Positions 7,646 to 14,551 of a stretch of DNA of 14,574 bases are shown one piece after another. Positions within the stretch are counted from its first letter, which is position 1. Every line of letters starts with the position of its first letter. The stretch spans positions 7,251 through 21,824 of the forward strand of contig PMJN01000115.1 in the NCBI GenBank assembly GCA_003157445.1. The letters run 5' to 3'. The notes beneath the pieces are model-generated. The model did not search any database. It saw nothing but the letters and a program-made list of their open reading frames with translations, and had not been told where the DNA came from. Both the position numbers and the translations under genes were made by a program. This DNA is from Micrococcales bacterium (lineage in GTDB: Bacteria; Actinomycetota; Actinomycetes; Actinomycetales; Dermatophilaceae).

Positions 7646-7662
7646 CCCCCCCCCGCAGGGGG
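7646..7662 (+). terminator. C9/G5 tract hairpin after YbjN-like gene
   Basis: Nine C residues (7646-7654), then GCA, then five G residues (7658-7662) can fold into a tight 5-bp G:C stem about 70 bp after the YbjN-like stop. There is no following T-run, so intrinsic termination is doubtful. The C9 run is also a place where length errors or slippage may occur. Confidence 0.25.
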
Positions 7663-7723
7663 AAGACATCCGAGTCGGAGTCGTTTCCTCTAGCGAACAC
7701 GCAATGTCACAGGAGGTCAGGCG

Positions 7724-8167
7724 GTGGACAAGTTGCGACATCTTTCAACGCAGGAGCTCGTACAGATCTACAAGCGCACACAAACGATCGCGGTGGTGGG
7801 GGCGTCAGCCGATGAGGCAAAGACGTCGAACTCGATCCCGAGCTACCTGCAGTCGCAGGGGTACCGGATTGTCCCGGTGAACCCGCGAGGTGGCAAGATT
7901 CTTGGCGAGCGCGTGTACACGGCACTGAGCGACGTCGATGTGCGCGTGGATGTGGTCGACGTATTCCGCCCTCCGGCGGAGGCTGAGGTCGTGGCCCGGG
8001 AAGCGATCGCCCAAGGGGTTGGCGTCTTGTGGTTCCAGCCTGGCACCCACACCGATGAAGCCGCCCATCTGGCTGCCGAAGCGGGGCTGACTGTGGTGAC
8101 CCAGAGGTGCATGGGTGCACTTCACGCTCAACTGGGGCTCGGACCTGGACCCCTACCGTCGACCTAG
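7724..8167 (+). CDS. Small CoA-binding Rossmann protein (CoA_binding_2, YccU-like)
   Basis: 147 residues starting at GTG 7724, with AGGAGG at 7711-7716 eight bases upstream. The CoA-binding glycine motif AVVGASADEAKTSNSIPSYL (residues 23-42) is followed by GYRIVPVNPRG, GERVYTAL and VDVVDVFRPP, then GVLWFQPGTHTDEAA and VVTQRCMGALHAQL. This is the single-domain form of the CoA-binding fold of succinyl-CoA synthetase alpha. The family binds CoA in known structures, but its cellular job is unknown. It would be a short cousin of the CoA-binding domain in the large fusion at the left of the window. It stands alone and converges on the siroheme synthase gene. Confidence 0.9.
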   Translation: MDKLRHLSTQELVQIYKRTQTIAVVGASADEAKTSNSIPSYLQSQGYRIVPVNPRGGKILGERVYTALSDVDVRVDVVDVFRPPAEAEVVAREAIAQGVGVLWFQPGTHTDEAAHLAAEAGLTVVTQRCMGALHAQLGLGPGPLPST

Positions 8168-8344
8168 GTCGGTGGGCCGAGGTAGCCACGAGGTGGGCTG
8201 ACTGACGGGGGGCCGACCCTCCGAGCAGGGCCCTGGAGCGCCGCGTCTTGAGCACCAGGTGCGCAACCTGTTGCCGGGGCATCGAAGATGCTTAGGCGAT
8301 CCCTTGCTATTGCGCGCCGATGGCCGCCCTGATGGAAACAGGCT

Positions 8345-8390
8345 TGATCTGCGCCATCGCATCTGGGTCTACCAGATCAGATCAGATCAG
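8345..8390. repeat. CAGAT tandem repeat with nested inverted repeats
   Basis: CAGAT is repeated three times plus CAG at 8373-8390. The first unit pairs with upstream sequence in two ways: ATCTGG (8361-8366) with CCAGAT (8372-8377) across a 5-nt loop, or TGATCTG (8345-8351) with CAGATCA (8373-8379). The two hairpins are mutually exclusive. This could aid transcription termination or simply be a slippage-prone tract. Confidence 0.45.
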
Positions 8391-8424
8391 GGCTGCCAAC
8401 AGAGTCCAGCCCGGCGGCCACCAT

Positions 8425-8456
8425 CACCGGGACGCTCACCCGAAAGAGCACCGGTG
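8425..8456 (-). terminator. Candidate terminator hairpin downstream of siroheme synthase
   Basis: CACCGG (8425-8430) pairs with CCGGTG (8451-8456), and inside it GCTC (8434-8437) pairs with GAGC (8446-8449). Together they form a two-part stem with a small internal loop, 25-56 bp beyond the minus-strand stop at 8481. There is no U-run on either strand, which is usual for many actinobacterial terminators. Being symmetric, it could serve both converging genes. Confidence 0.35.
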
Positions 8457-8480
8457 ACATCCCATCGACCTAGGCAGCCT

Positions 8481-9719
8481 CTACACTTCGGCGAAGGCGC
8501 CAACAGCCCCGATGACCACCACCGCGGGAGAGCGCAACTCCAGCGGCGCACCAGAGCTGGAGACTGCAGCCAGCGTTGTCAGGACGACCTGCTGGCTCGG
8601 CAGAGCGCCGTCCATGACGCAAGCCAGCGGCGTGTTAGCGTCTCGACCCGCCTCCAGCAGCGCTCCAACAATCAATGGCAAGTTTTCTACCCCCATGAGG
8701 ACGACGAGCGTCGTTCCGCCACGAGCCAGCGACTCCCAGTCCAGAGTGCTGCGCGGGTCGTCAGGGGCCGCGTGACCAGAGACCACAGTGAAGCCCTGCG
8801 ACAGGCCGCGATGAGTCAGCGGGATGCCAGCCAGTGCCGGAACCGCGATGGCGGACGTCACTCCAGGTATGACCTCGACAGGAACGCCGGCCTCCTTGCA
8901 TGCGAGAACCTCTTCCATTCCGCGCCCGAAGACGAACGAGTCCCCGCCCTTGAGCCGGACGACGACGCGGCCTTTACGTGCCCGGCTGACCAGGATTTCG
9001 TTGATCTCTTCCTGGGGTGTAAACCGCCCGTGCGGGATCTTCGAGACGTCGATAATCTCGACGCCCTCACGCAGTCCGTCCAGAAGGGTCAATGGCGCCA
9101 GACGGTCGACAACGACGACATCAGCCTCGCCCAGAGCCCGATTTCCCTTGACTGTCAGCAGTTCCGGATCGCCTGGGCCGCCGCCGACCAGGATCACGCG
9201 GCCGGAACTGGCGGCCTGGGCTCGGTGTCGGTCATCTCGTTGCGGGTGCTGTCGCAAGGCCGTCTCTACCGCCTCGAGAGCCGCACCACACAAGGCCACC
9301 GCTATCTGTGGATCGCGGTCAGCATGCACGCTGACCGTAACCCGCCCACTACGGCCCGTGGCAGGCATCCAGGCTGAGGCATGTGACGCGTCATCGACGC
9401 GCAGACAGAAGATTCGCGCCTCCTCTGCCTCAGTAAGCACCCTGGCATTGACTGCGGCGTCGGCTGTACAGGCCATGGCGAGCCAGGCATGGTGCAGGTC
9501 ACCCGGCTCGTAGGGCCGCGCCAGCCAGTCGATCAGATGACGTTGGGCAAGGTCCTCCAGCGCAGCCACTATGGTGGGTGAAACGACAGTGACGCTGGCT
9601 TGGGCAGCCATCAGGGCACCGACTCGACGAAGGGCCACGGGCCCCCCGCCAACGACCACCACCCGGCGACCGCACAGACGCAACCCCAACGGCAGTAAAG
9701 GTTCCGGTGGTGGTGACAT
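8481..9719 (-). CDS. cysG: Siroheme synthase: fused precorrin-2 dehydrogenase and uroporphyrinogen-III C-methyltransferase
   Basis: 412 residues from ATG 9719. The N-terminal half (about 10-160) is the NAD-binding precorrin-2 dehydrogenase/ferrochelatase module with motif VVVVGGGPVALRR and IFCLRVDDA. Its dimerisation part is short compared with the 457-residue E. coli CysG. The C-terminal half (from about 174) is a SAM-dependent methyltransferase with LVGGGPGDPELLTVKG, RLKGGDSFVFGRGMEE, IPGVTSAIAVPALAGIPLTH and FTVVSGH. Together they turn uroporphyrinogen III into sirohydrochlorin, and possibly siroheme. An ATG two codons upstream (9725) directly abuts the only ribosome site AAGGA, whereas ATG 9719 is 6 bases away, so 9719 is preferred. 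It lies downstream of the ABC genes in the same direction, and its product is the cofactor of the sulfite reductase encoded divergently. Confidence 0.94.
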   Translation of the reverse strand: MSPPPEPLLPLGLRLCGRRVVVVGGGPVALRRVGALMAAQASVTVVSPTIVAALEDLAQRHLIDWLARPYEPGDLHHAWLAMACTADAAVNARVLTEAEEARIFCLRVDDASHASAWMPATGRSGRVTVSVHADRDPQIAVALCGAALEAVETALRQHPQRDDRHRAQAASSGRVILVGGGPGDPELLTVKGNRALGEADVVVVDRLAPLTLLDGLREGVEIIDVSKIPHGRFTPQEEINEILVSRARKGRVVVRLKGGDSFVFGRGMEEVLACKEAGVPVEVIPGVTSAIAVPALAGIPLTHRGLSQGFTVVSGHAAPDDPRSTLDWESLARGGTTLVVLMGVENLPLIVGALLEAGRDANTPLACVMDGALPSQQVVLTTLAAVSSSGAPLELRSPAVVVIGAVGAFAEV

Positions 9720-9845
9720 GCTCATTCCTTGTTCGCGATGCAGGCTGAGTCGAACATGGCAATCTACCGCGGCCTGGACCTCACCGCCCCTGACCCCTGG
9801 TCTCGCCGCCTGCGCATGTCAACAAGGGACCCAGGGCCGACAGTT

Positions 9846-9863
9846 CCGCTTCTGCAAGAGCGG
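9846..9863 (-). terminator. Weak hairpin directly after the ABC permease
   Basis: CCGCT (9846-9850) and AGCGG (9859-9863) form a 5-bp stem just beyond the permease stop at 9869. No T-run follows. It could attenuate read-through from the transporter genes into cysG or be an mRNA 3'-end stabiliser. The rest of the 149-bp gap to the cysG start holds nothing I recognise. Confidence 0.25.
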
Positions 9864-9868
9864 ACACC

Positions 9869-10768
9869 TCAGATGCCCTTTTGCGTTTGGCCTGCGACCA
9901 CACCGCGACGGTGGCGAATGCCGCGCTCGAAGGTGGAGAAGACTGCGTCAACCCCGATGCCAATCGTCAGGATGACGATCATCAGAGCAATCATGTAGGA
10001 CGTGTCGCTCAACTCGCGGCTCTGGTTCAGGAACTGACCAAGGCTAGGCCTGTTGGCGATAGAGACCATCAGCTCCCCGGCGAGCAGTGAACGCCAGGCA
10101 AATGCCCACCCCTGTTTGAGGCCCGTCACGATGCTGGGCAGGGCAGCCGGCAATACAACGTGCCGATACAGCGACAAACCGCTTGCTCCGACGTTGCGCC
10201 CGGCCCGCACGAGCAGGGCAGGGACGTAGTCGACACCGCTGATGACACCGTTGGCGATCGAAGGCACAGCGCCAATCAGGATGACGAACAAGATGGCTTG
10301 TTCGGACAGCTGGAACAGCAGGATCGCCAGAGGGAACCACGCAATGGAGGGCATGGTCTGCAGGCCCGTGATTAGGGACCCTATGGCAGCACGCAGGATC
10401 CGTGACCGTGCGACCAGAACCCCAAGCACCAGCCCCAGTGCGGCAGCTATGAAGAACCCCACGACTCCGCGGGTCATCGTGACGGCGACGGCGCCCCATA
10501 ATTCCCCCGTGACAAGTTGGCTGCCGAGATCGGCGAAGACCGGCACGGGGCCGGGCAGAACGTAGCTCGGCCTCCAGCCACTGATGGCCACCAACTGCCA
10601 GAGGCCCAACGATATGGCCAGGGCTGCCAGCTTGGGCCAGGCTGCCCGCCACACGGAGTGGGCCAGCCGAGGGGTGGATGAAAGATCGAGGGCGTCGTGT
10701 CCACGGATCTCGCTCTCCCGCAGAGCCTTGCGGTCACTCTCACGGTGATCGACGACCTCAAGCGCCAT
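9869..10768 (-). CDS. ABC transporter permease, sulfonate/nitrate/taurine (SsuC/TauC) type
   Basis: 299 residues from ATG 10768. After a polar 40-residue N-terminus come about six hydrophobic segments, starting at LAALAISLGLWQLVAI. The binding-protein-dependent permease coupling loop is clear: RAGRNVGASGLSLYRHVVLP (188-207), then AALPSIVTGLKQGWAFAWRSLLAGE. Its first residue is Arg-Ala-Gly where EAA is the consensus. SsuC-like features such as YVLPGPVPV and TMPSIAWFPL are present. The start codon lies inside the end of the ATPase gene (11-base overlap), with GAGGTGG as ribosome site. The frame is open further upstream, but that part overlaps the ATPase and reads as non-coding. It forms the membrane channel of the importer encoded with the two genes before it. 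Confidence 0.92.
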   Translation of the reverse strand: MALEVVDHRESDRKALRESEIRGHDALDLSSTPRLAHSVWRAAWPKLAALAISLGLWQLVAISGWRPSYVLPGPVPVFADLGSQLVTGELWGAVAVTMTRGVVGFFIAAALGLVLGVLVARSRILRAAIGSLITGLQTMPSIAWFPLAILLFQLSEQAILFVILIGAVPSIANGVISGVDYVPALLVRAGRNVGASGLSLYRHVVLPAALPSIVTGLKQGWAFAWRSLLAGELMVSIANRPSLGQFLNQSRELSDTSYMIALMIVILTIGIGVDAVFSTFERGIRHRRGVVAGQTQKGI

Positions 10769-11567
10769 GGCGGGCCACCTCATGACGCAGGGCTGCGGTG
10801 ATCTCCCCCGCCAGAGCCGCGACGCCAGGATCCTCGACGCGGCGGGGACGGTCGATCGCGACGTCATACTCCTGGACAACCCGACCCGGGCGGCTGGATA
10901 GCAGCACAACACGATCCCCCAGGCGAACCGCCTCACGCACGTTGTGCGTGACAAACAGAACGGTCAGGTTGCGCTCTCGCCAGATCGCCTCAAGCTCATC
11001 ATGCAGCAGATCGCGAGTCATGGCGTCGAGTGCGCCGAACGGCTCGTCCATGAGCAGTATGGGCGCGTGGGTCGCGAGGGTGCGGGCGATGGCCACCCGT
11101 TGTTTCATGCCGCCGGACAACTCGTGGGGACGGCGGTCGGCGAAGTCGGCCAGGTGAACGGCCGCAAGGTACTCCCGGGCCTGCGCGTGGCGGTCGTTCT
11201 TGCCAACTCCCCTCAGTCGCAACGGTGTTGCCACGTTATCCAGGGCCGACAACCATGGAAACAGGGCGTGCTCCTGAAACATGAAGGCAGCCTGACCGTC
11301 CACCTCAACCGTCCCCGACGTGGGCTGGTCCAGTCCGCTGACCAGGTTGAGCAAGGTGGACTTGCCGCAACCTGAGGCCCCCACCAAAGTCAGGAACTCG
11401 CCAGCTCGAACCGTCAGAGCGATGTTGTCCAGGGCCAGGATCCCGTTCTGACCGGCATATCGCTTACTCACGCCCCGCAGGTCTATCGCCGATGGGCCGC
11501 TTGAGCATGGCCGCACGGACTGCACATCTGGCAAAGCTGCCCTGCCTGAGACCGTTGAGATCGTCAT
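10758..11567 (-). CDS. ABC transporter ATPase, sulfonate/nitrate/taurine (SsuB/TauB) type
   Basis: 269 residues with a complete nucleotide-binding domain: Walker A GASGCGKST (63-71), Q-loop FMFQEHALFPW (Gln98), signature LSGGMKQ (150-156), Walker B ILLMDEP (170-176) and switch His208 (VTHNVREAV). The stretch between Walker A and the Q-loop is compact: EVDGQAAFMFQ lacks the roughly ten residues that most SsuB/TauB proteins have between DG and the Q-loop; I believe this is a trait of the actinobacterial branch. The first 26 residues are an unstructured extension. The ATG overlaps the lipoprotein stop as ATGA, which indicates translational coupling, and no separate ribosome site is visible. It powers the importer from the cytoplasmic side. 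Confidence 0.94.
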   Translation of the reverse strand: MTISTVSGRAALPDVQSVRPCSSGPSAIDLRGVSKRYAGQNGILALDNIALTVRAGEFLTLVGASGCGKSTLLNLVSGLDQPTSGTVEVDGQAAFMFQEHALFPWLSALDNVATPLRLRGVGKNDRHAQAREYLAAVHLADFADRRPHELSGGMKQRVAIARTLATHAPILLMDEPFGALDAMTRDLLHDELEAIWRERNLTVLFVTHNVREAVRLGDRVVLLSSRPGRVVQEYDVAIDRPRRVEDPGVAALAGEITAALRHEVARHGA

Positions 11568-12604
11568 GGGGTTATCACTGGCCTTCCGCGTTCCTTAAGC
11601 AGCTGGTTGAGCAGCGCGAGGTTGACCAACCCGTCAAGCTTGGGCTCGTTCTTGAGCACTCCGACCTGGTAGGCGTGCTGTGCCCCCGTGAGCAACGAGG
11701 AGGCCACCGGGTCGACAGTGAACGCGAGCTGTTTCCATGCGGTCGCGGTCACCGCGGCTTTGACTGGTTTACCCGAAATCTTGGCGATCACGTCGCCGAC
11801 GTCCTTCTGGGACTTAGCCGGGGCCTTGGCGATGAAGTCCGAAGCATCCAGATCGCCCGAAAGAAGCGCTGTGACGGTCTGCGGATGCGCTTTGAGGAAG
11901 TCGGTGCGTACTGCGAGAACAGTGATGGCGAACTTCTTGGCCGGCCATAGGTCGCGTTCGTCCACCAGGACCTTTCCGCCTGCCTGAACAAGCTGGGTGG
12001 CATATGGCTCAGGCACCCAGGCGCCGGCAATCAGCTTCTGTTTGAATGCGCTGACGATCTGGGCGTTGGCCTGCGGGAAGACACTGACGTCGCCACCGCC
12101 CTGCAGGTCGGTCTTGAGGCCTTTCTGCTTGAGCCAATAGCGCAAAGCGATGTCCTGGGTATTGCCGAGCTGGGGCGTGCTGACTTTCTTGCCCCGCAGA
12201 TCAGTGGCGCTCTTGATCGAAGGATCGACGACCAGCGAGGTGCCTCCGGTGGCGGCTCCGGCCACGACAGTCAGAGCCTGACCGCCTGAGTTGATGAAAG
12301 CCGTGGTGGCCGGACCCGGACCGACATAGGTGGCGTCCAGCGCACCGGACTTCAGCGCTTCGATGGCGTCGGGGCCCGCGTTGAACGTCGAGACCACCAG
12401 CTTGGTCTTCCCGAGGTACTTGGCGAAGAACCCCTCCTTGTCCGCGACGATGCCCGTGGCGTGGGTGACGTTGGGAAAGTAGCCCACGCGCACTACGAGC
12501 GGCGCAGCACTTGCGGCCTGGGTGTCCCCGCCACAGCCCGACATCCCCAGCGTGGCGACGAGGGCGCCGACTACAAGTGCAACGCGAGCAAGAGTTCGTG
12601 ACAT
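11564..12604 (-). CDS. ABC transporter substrate-binding lipoprotein, sulfonate/nitrate/taurine (SsuA-like) type
   Basis: 346 residues. A lipoprotein signal is clear: Arg near the N-terminus, hydrophobic VALVVGALVATLG, then lipobox MSGC with Cys24 as the lipid-modified residue. The mature protein has the NMT1/SsuA-like fold: VRVGYFPNVTHATGIVADKE, AIEALKSGALDATYVGPGPA, KSATDLRGKKVSTPQLGNTQ, and AGAWVPEPYATQLV. It would sit outside the membrane and deliver ligand to the permease. Family members bind sulfonates, taurine, nitrate or related anions. The sulfur genes alongside favour a sulfur compound, but no sulfonate monooxygenase (SsuD/TauD) is in the window, so sulfate is also possible. The ATG is preceded by GGAG at about 6 bases. 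It is the first gene of the minus-strand cluster. Confidence 0.93.
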   Translation of the reverse strand: MSRTLARVALVVGALVATLGMSGCGGDTQAASAAPLVVRVGYFPNVTHATGIVADKEGFFAKYLGKTKLVVSTFNAGPDAIEALKSGALDATYVGPGPATTAFINSGGQALTVVAGAATGGTSLVVDPSIKSATDLRGKKVSTPQLGNTQDIALRYWLKQKGLKTDLQGGGDVSVFPQANAQIVSAFKQKLIAGAWVPEPYATQLVQAGGKVLVDERDLWPAKKFAITVLAVRTDFLKAHPQTVTALLSGDLDASDFIAKAPAKSQKDVGDVIAKISGKPVKAAVTATAWKQLAFTVDPVASSLLTGAQHAYQVGVLKNEPKLDGLVNLALLNQLLKERGRPVITP

Positions 12605-12623
12605 CAGGACTCCAGATTCTCCG

Positions 12624-12640
12624 CGCGACCACTGGTCGCG
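12624..12640. promoter_or_regulatory. Perfect 17-bp palindrome, candidate operator
   Basis: CGCGACCACTGGTCGCG: eight-base arms that are exact reverse complements around one central base. It lies 20 bp upstream of the importer lipoprotein start, between any plausible promoter and the ribosome site. The symmetry is of the kind bound by dimeric repressors. In RNA the same sequence gives a 7-bp stem with a 3-nt loop, so a 5'-UTR hairpin near the ribosome site is an alternative. The regulator is not encoded in the window. Confidence 0.5.
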
Positions 12641-12668
12641 GTAGCTCGCGCCTTTTCGACGTTCGCCA

Positions 12669-12699
12669 TTGGCAGGTAAGGGCCGGAGTCTTCTATAGT
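12669..12699 (+). promoter_or_regulatory. Possible promoter for sulfite reductase
   Basis: TTGGCA (12669-12674) and TATAGT (12694-12699) resemble -35 and -10 hexamers, though the spacing of 19 bases is on the long side. If used, transcription would begin near 12706 and leave a leader of about 150 bases before the ATG. The absence of a ribosome site at that ATG instead hints at a second, nearer start. Confidence 0.3.
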
Positions 12700-12859
12700 C
12701 TGCTGTTACTGGTCAAATAACTCATCGTTATGTCTCGGATGCTGGAGTCGTCCCGTGCGCACCGCTGCGGACATCCATGCGCATGAGCGCCGAACTCACA
12801 AGTCCCGGATCTTGGTACTGATTCATTAGCATGCGTTTGGATATGTCAAACTTCCAGTT

Positions 12860-14551
12860 ATGACAACGACTGCCGGACGCACGCCAGTGACCCAGAGTGA
12901 CCAGGGTGGGCAGGGTCAGTGGGCCTTCGGCGAGCTAGAACCCATGAACCCCAACGAGAAGTTCAAGCTGGAGGACGACGCGCTCAACGTGCGAGCCCGG
13001 GTTGAGCAGATCTACGCCAAGCAGGGCTTCGACTCGATCCCCGACGAAGACCTGCAGGGCCGTTTACGCTGGTGGGGTCTGTACACCCAGCGCAAGCCGG
13101 GAATTGACGGTGGCAGGACCGCCACTCTGGAGCCGCACGAGCTCGAGGACAAGTACTTCATGCTCCGCGTCCGCATCGACGGCGGGGCACTGACCACCGA
13201 TCAACTACGTGTCATCGGGGAGATCTCACGCGACCTCGCGCGCGATAGCGCGGACCTGACCGACCGGCAGAACATCCAGCTTCACTGGGTGCGCATCGAA
13301 GATGCGCCACAGATCTGGTCGCGGCTGGAGGCGGTCGGGCTGTGGACCACAGAGGCCTGCGGAGACTGCCCTCGTGTGGTCCTGGGCTCCCCTGTCGCGG
13401 GTATCTCCAAGGATGAGCTGATTGACCCGACCTGGGCGATCGAGGCGATCAAGGCCCGCTTCATCGGCAACCCCGACTTCTCCAACCTGCCCCGCAAGTT
13501 CAAGACAGCACTGACTGGCATGCTCACCAACGATGTCGTACACGAGATCAACGACATCTCGTTCGTGGGTGTTGAGCACCCCGAACTGGGCCCGGGCTTC
13601 GACCTGTGGGTCGGAGGCGGTCTGTCCACCAACCCCCGCCTGGCCGAGCGCCTCGGCGTCTTCGTCGCCGAGGGTGAGGTGCCCGACGTCTGGGCCGGGG
13701 TGGCCTCCCTCTTTCGCGACTATGGCTACCGCCGGCTGCGGAGCAAGGCCCGAATGAAGTTCCTGTTGGCCGACTGGGGGGTCAAGAAGTTCAGGCAGGT
13801 CCTGGAGCAGGAGTACCTGGACCACGCCCTGCCGGATGGTCCGGCTCCAACCCCCTCTAGCGAGCGGGGCGACCACATCGGGGTCCACGAGCAGAAGGAC
13901 GGTAAGTTCTTCATCGGAGCAGCGCCTCTGGTCGGCCGCTTGTCCGGCACAACGCTGCTGGCACTAGCCGATCTGGCGGAATCCTATGGTTCCTCACGGG
14001 TCCGGCTGACCCCGCACCAGAAGCTCCTGGTGCTGGACGTTGAGCCATTGCAAGTGGAACCGCTAGTCGAGGCCCTGGCGGGGATCGGCCTGCAGGCCCG
14101 CCCCTCCCTGTTTCGTCGTCACACCATGGCCTGCACCGGCATCGAGTACTGCAAGCTGGCCATCGTGGAGACCAAGGGCCTTGCAGCCAAGACGGTGGCC
14201 ACCCTCGAGGAGAGGCTCGCGGACATCATCGAGGCGATCGACGTGCCGCTGACGATCAACGTCAACGGCTGCCCGAACTCATGCGCGCGCATCCAGGTCG
14301 CTGACATCGGGCTCAAGGGCCAGCTGGTCACCGACGAGGCCGGCAACCAGGTCGGAGGCTTCCAGGTTCACCTCGGCGGAACGCTCGGCCTAGATGCCGG
14401 CTTCGGCCGCAAGGTTCGCGGCCTCAAAACCACCGAAGCCAATCTGCCGGTGTACGTGGAACGTGTGGTGCGCAACTTTGTGGGCGACCGCGAGCCTGGC
14501 GAACGTTTCGCGACGTGGGCCCTGCGTGCCGATGAGGACCTGTTGATATGA
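12860..14551 (+). CDS. sirA: Ferredoxin-dependent sulfite reductase (siroheme, 4Fe-4S)
   Basis: 563 residues, close to the mycobacterial SirA/NirA (Rv2391) length and colinear with it. The two ferredoxin-like half domains and two nitrite/sulfite reductase domains are present. Cluster and siroheme ligands are Cys425, Cys431 (MACTGIEYCK) and Cys471, Cys475 (NGCPNSCARI). The residues that form the unusual Tyr-Cys crosslink in the mycobacterial enzyme are also present: Tyr75 in WWGLYTQR and Cys167 in TTEACGDCPR. It reduces sulfite to sulfide with electrons from ferredoxin; this family was first named nitrite reductase, but the Tyr/Cys pair and the cysG/importer setting favour sulfite. The start matches the family N-terminus (QGQWAFGELEPMNPNE follows at 19-34), yet no ribosome site precedes it. 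The stop overlaps the next start as ATGA. Confidence 0.96.
   Translation: MTTTAGRTPVTQSDQGGQGQWAFGELEPMNPNEKFKLEDDALNVRARVEQIYAKQGFDSIPDEDLQGRLRWWGLYTQRKPGIDGGRTATLEPHELEDKYFMLRVRIDGGALTTDQLRVIGEISRDLARDSADLTDRQNIQLHWVRIEDAPQIWSRLEAVGLWTTEACGDCPRVVLGSPVAGISKDELIDPTWAIEAIKARFIGNPDFSNLPRKFKTALTGMLTNDVVHEINDISFVGVEHPELGPGFDLWVGGGLSTNPRLAERLGVFVAEGEVPDVWAGVASLFRDYGYRRLRSKARMKFLLADWGVKKFRQVLEQEYLDHALPDGPAPTPSSERGDHIGVHEQKDGKFFIGAAPLVGRLSGTTLLALADLAESYGSSRVRLTPHQKLLVLDVEPLQVEPLVEALAGIGLQARPSLFRRHTMACTGIEYCKLAIVETKGLAAKTVATLEERLADIIEAIDVPLTINVNGCPNSCARIQVADIGLKGQLVTDEAGNQVGGFQVHLGGTLGLDAGFGRKVRGLKTTEANLPVYVERVVRNFVGDREPGERFATWALRADEDLLI

Larger units (their letters stand above)
8168..8480. other. 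Convergent intergenic gap with hairpins and CAGAT repeat
   Basis: A 313-bp gap between two converging genes. No credible coding frame is seen; the long forward frame that starts here and runs to 9377 is antisense to the siroheme synthase. The gap holds a short CAGAT tandem repeat with hairpins (8345-8390) and a larger two-part hairpin (8425-8456), both listed separately. Their position fits transcription ends for both genes. Confidence 0.5.
12605..12859. promoter_or_regulatory. Divergent control region of the sulfur locus
   Basis: These 255 bp separate the importer genes (leftward) from sulfite reductase (rightward) and must hold both promoters. It is poorer in GC than the flanking genes near 12690-12725 and 12815-12860. 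A perfect 17-bp palindrome (12624-12640) and a possible rightward promoter (12669-12699) are listed separately. Two looser repeats are visible: GTTA...TAAC (12705-12721) and GTTTG...CAAAC (12835-12851). I looked for the conserved core of S-adenosylmethionine riboswitches on both strands and did not see it. No small ORF here is convincing. Confidence 0.6.

Noticed and set aside
8259..9377. Long forward open frame of 372 codons
   Set aside because: It lies antisense to the clearly recognised siroheme synthase and shows no domain. Long antisense frames are expected in high-GC DNA.
10769..10954. Upstream extension of the permease to a start at 10954
   Set aside because: It overlaps the ATPase gene by about 190 bases. 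The ATG at 10768 has a ribosome site and gives a normal SsuC-like N-terminus.
12605..12859. SAM riboswitch upstream of sulfur genes
   Set aside because: No conserved SAM-I/SAM-IV core or nested stem pattern could be found on either strand by eye.
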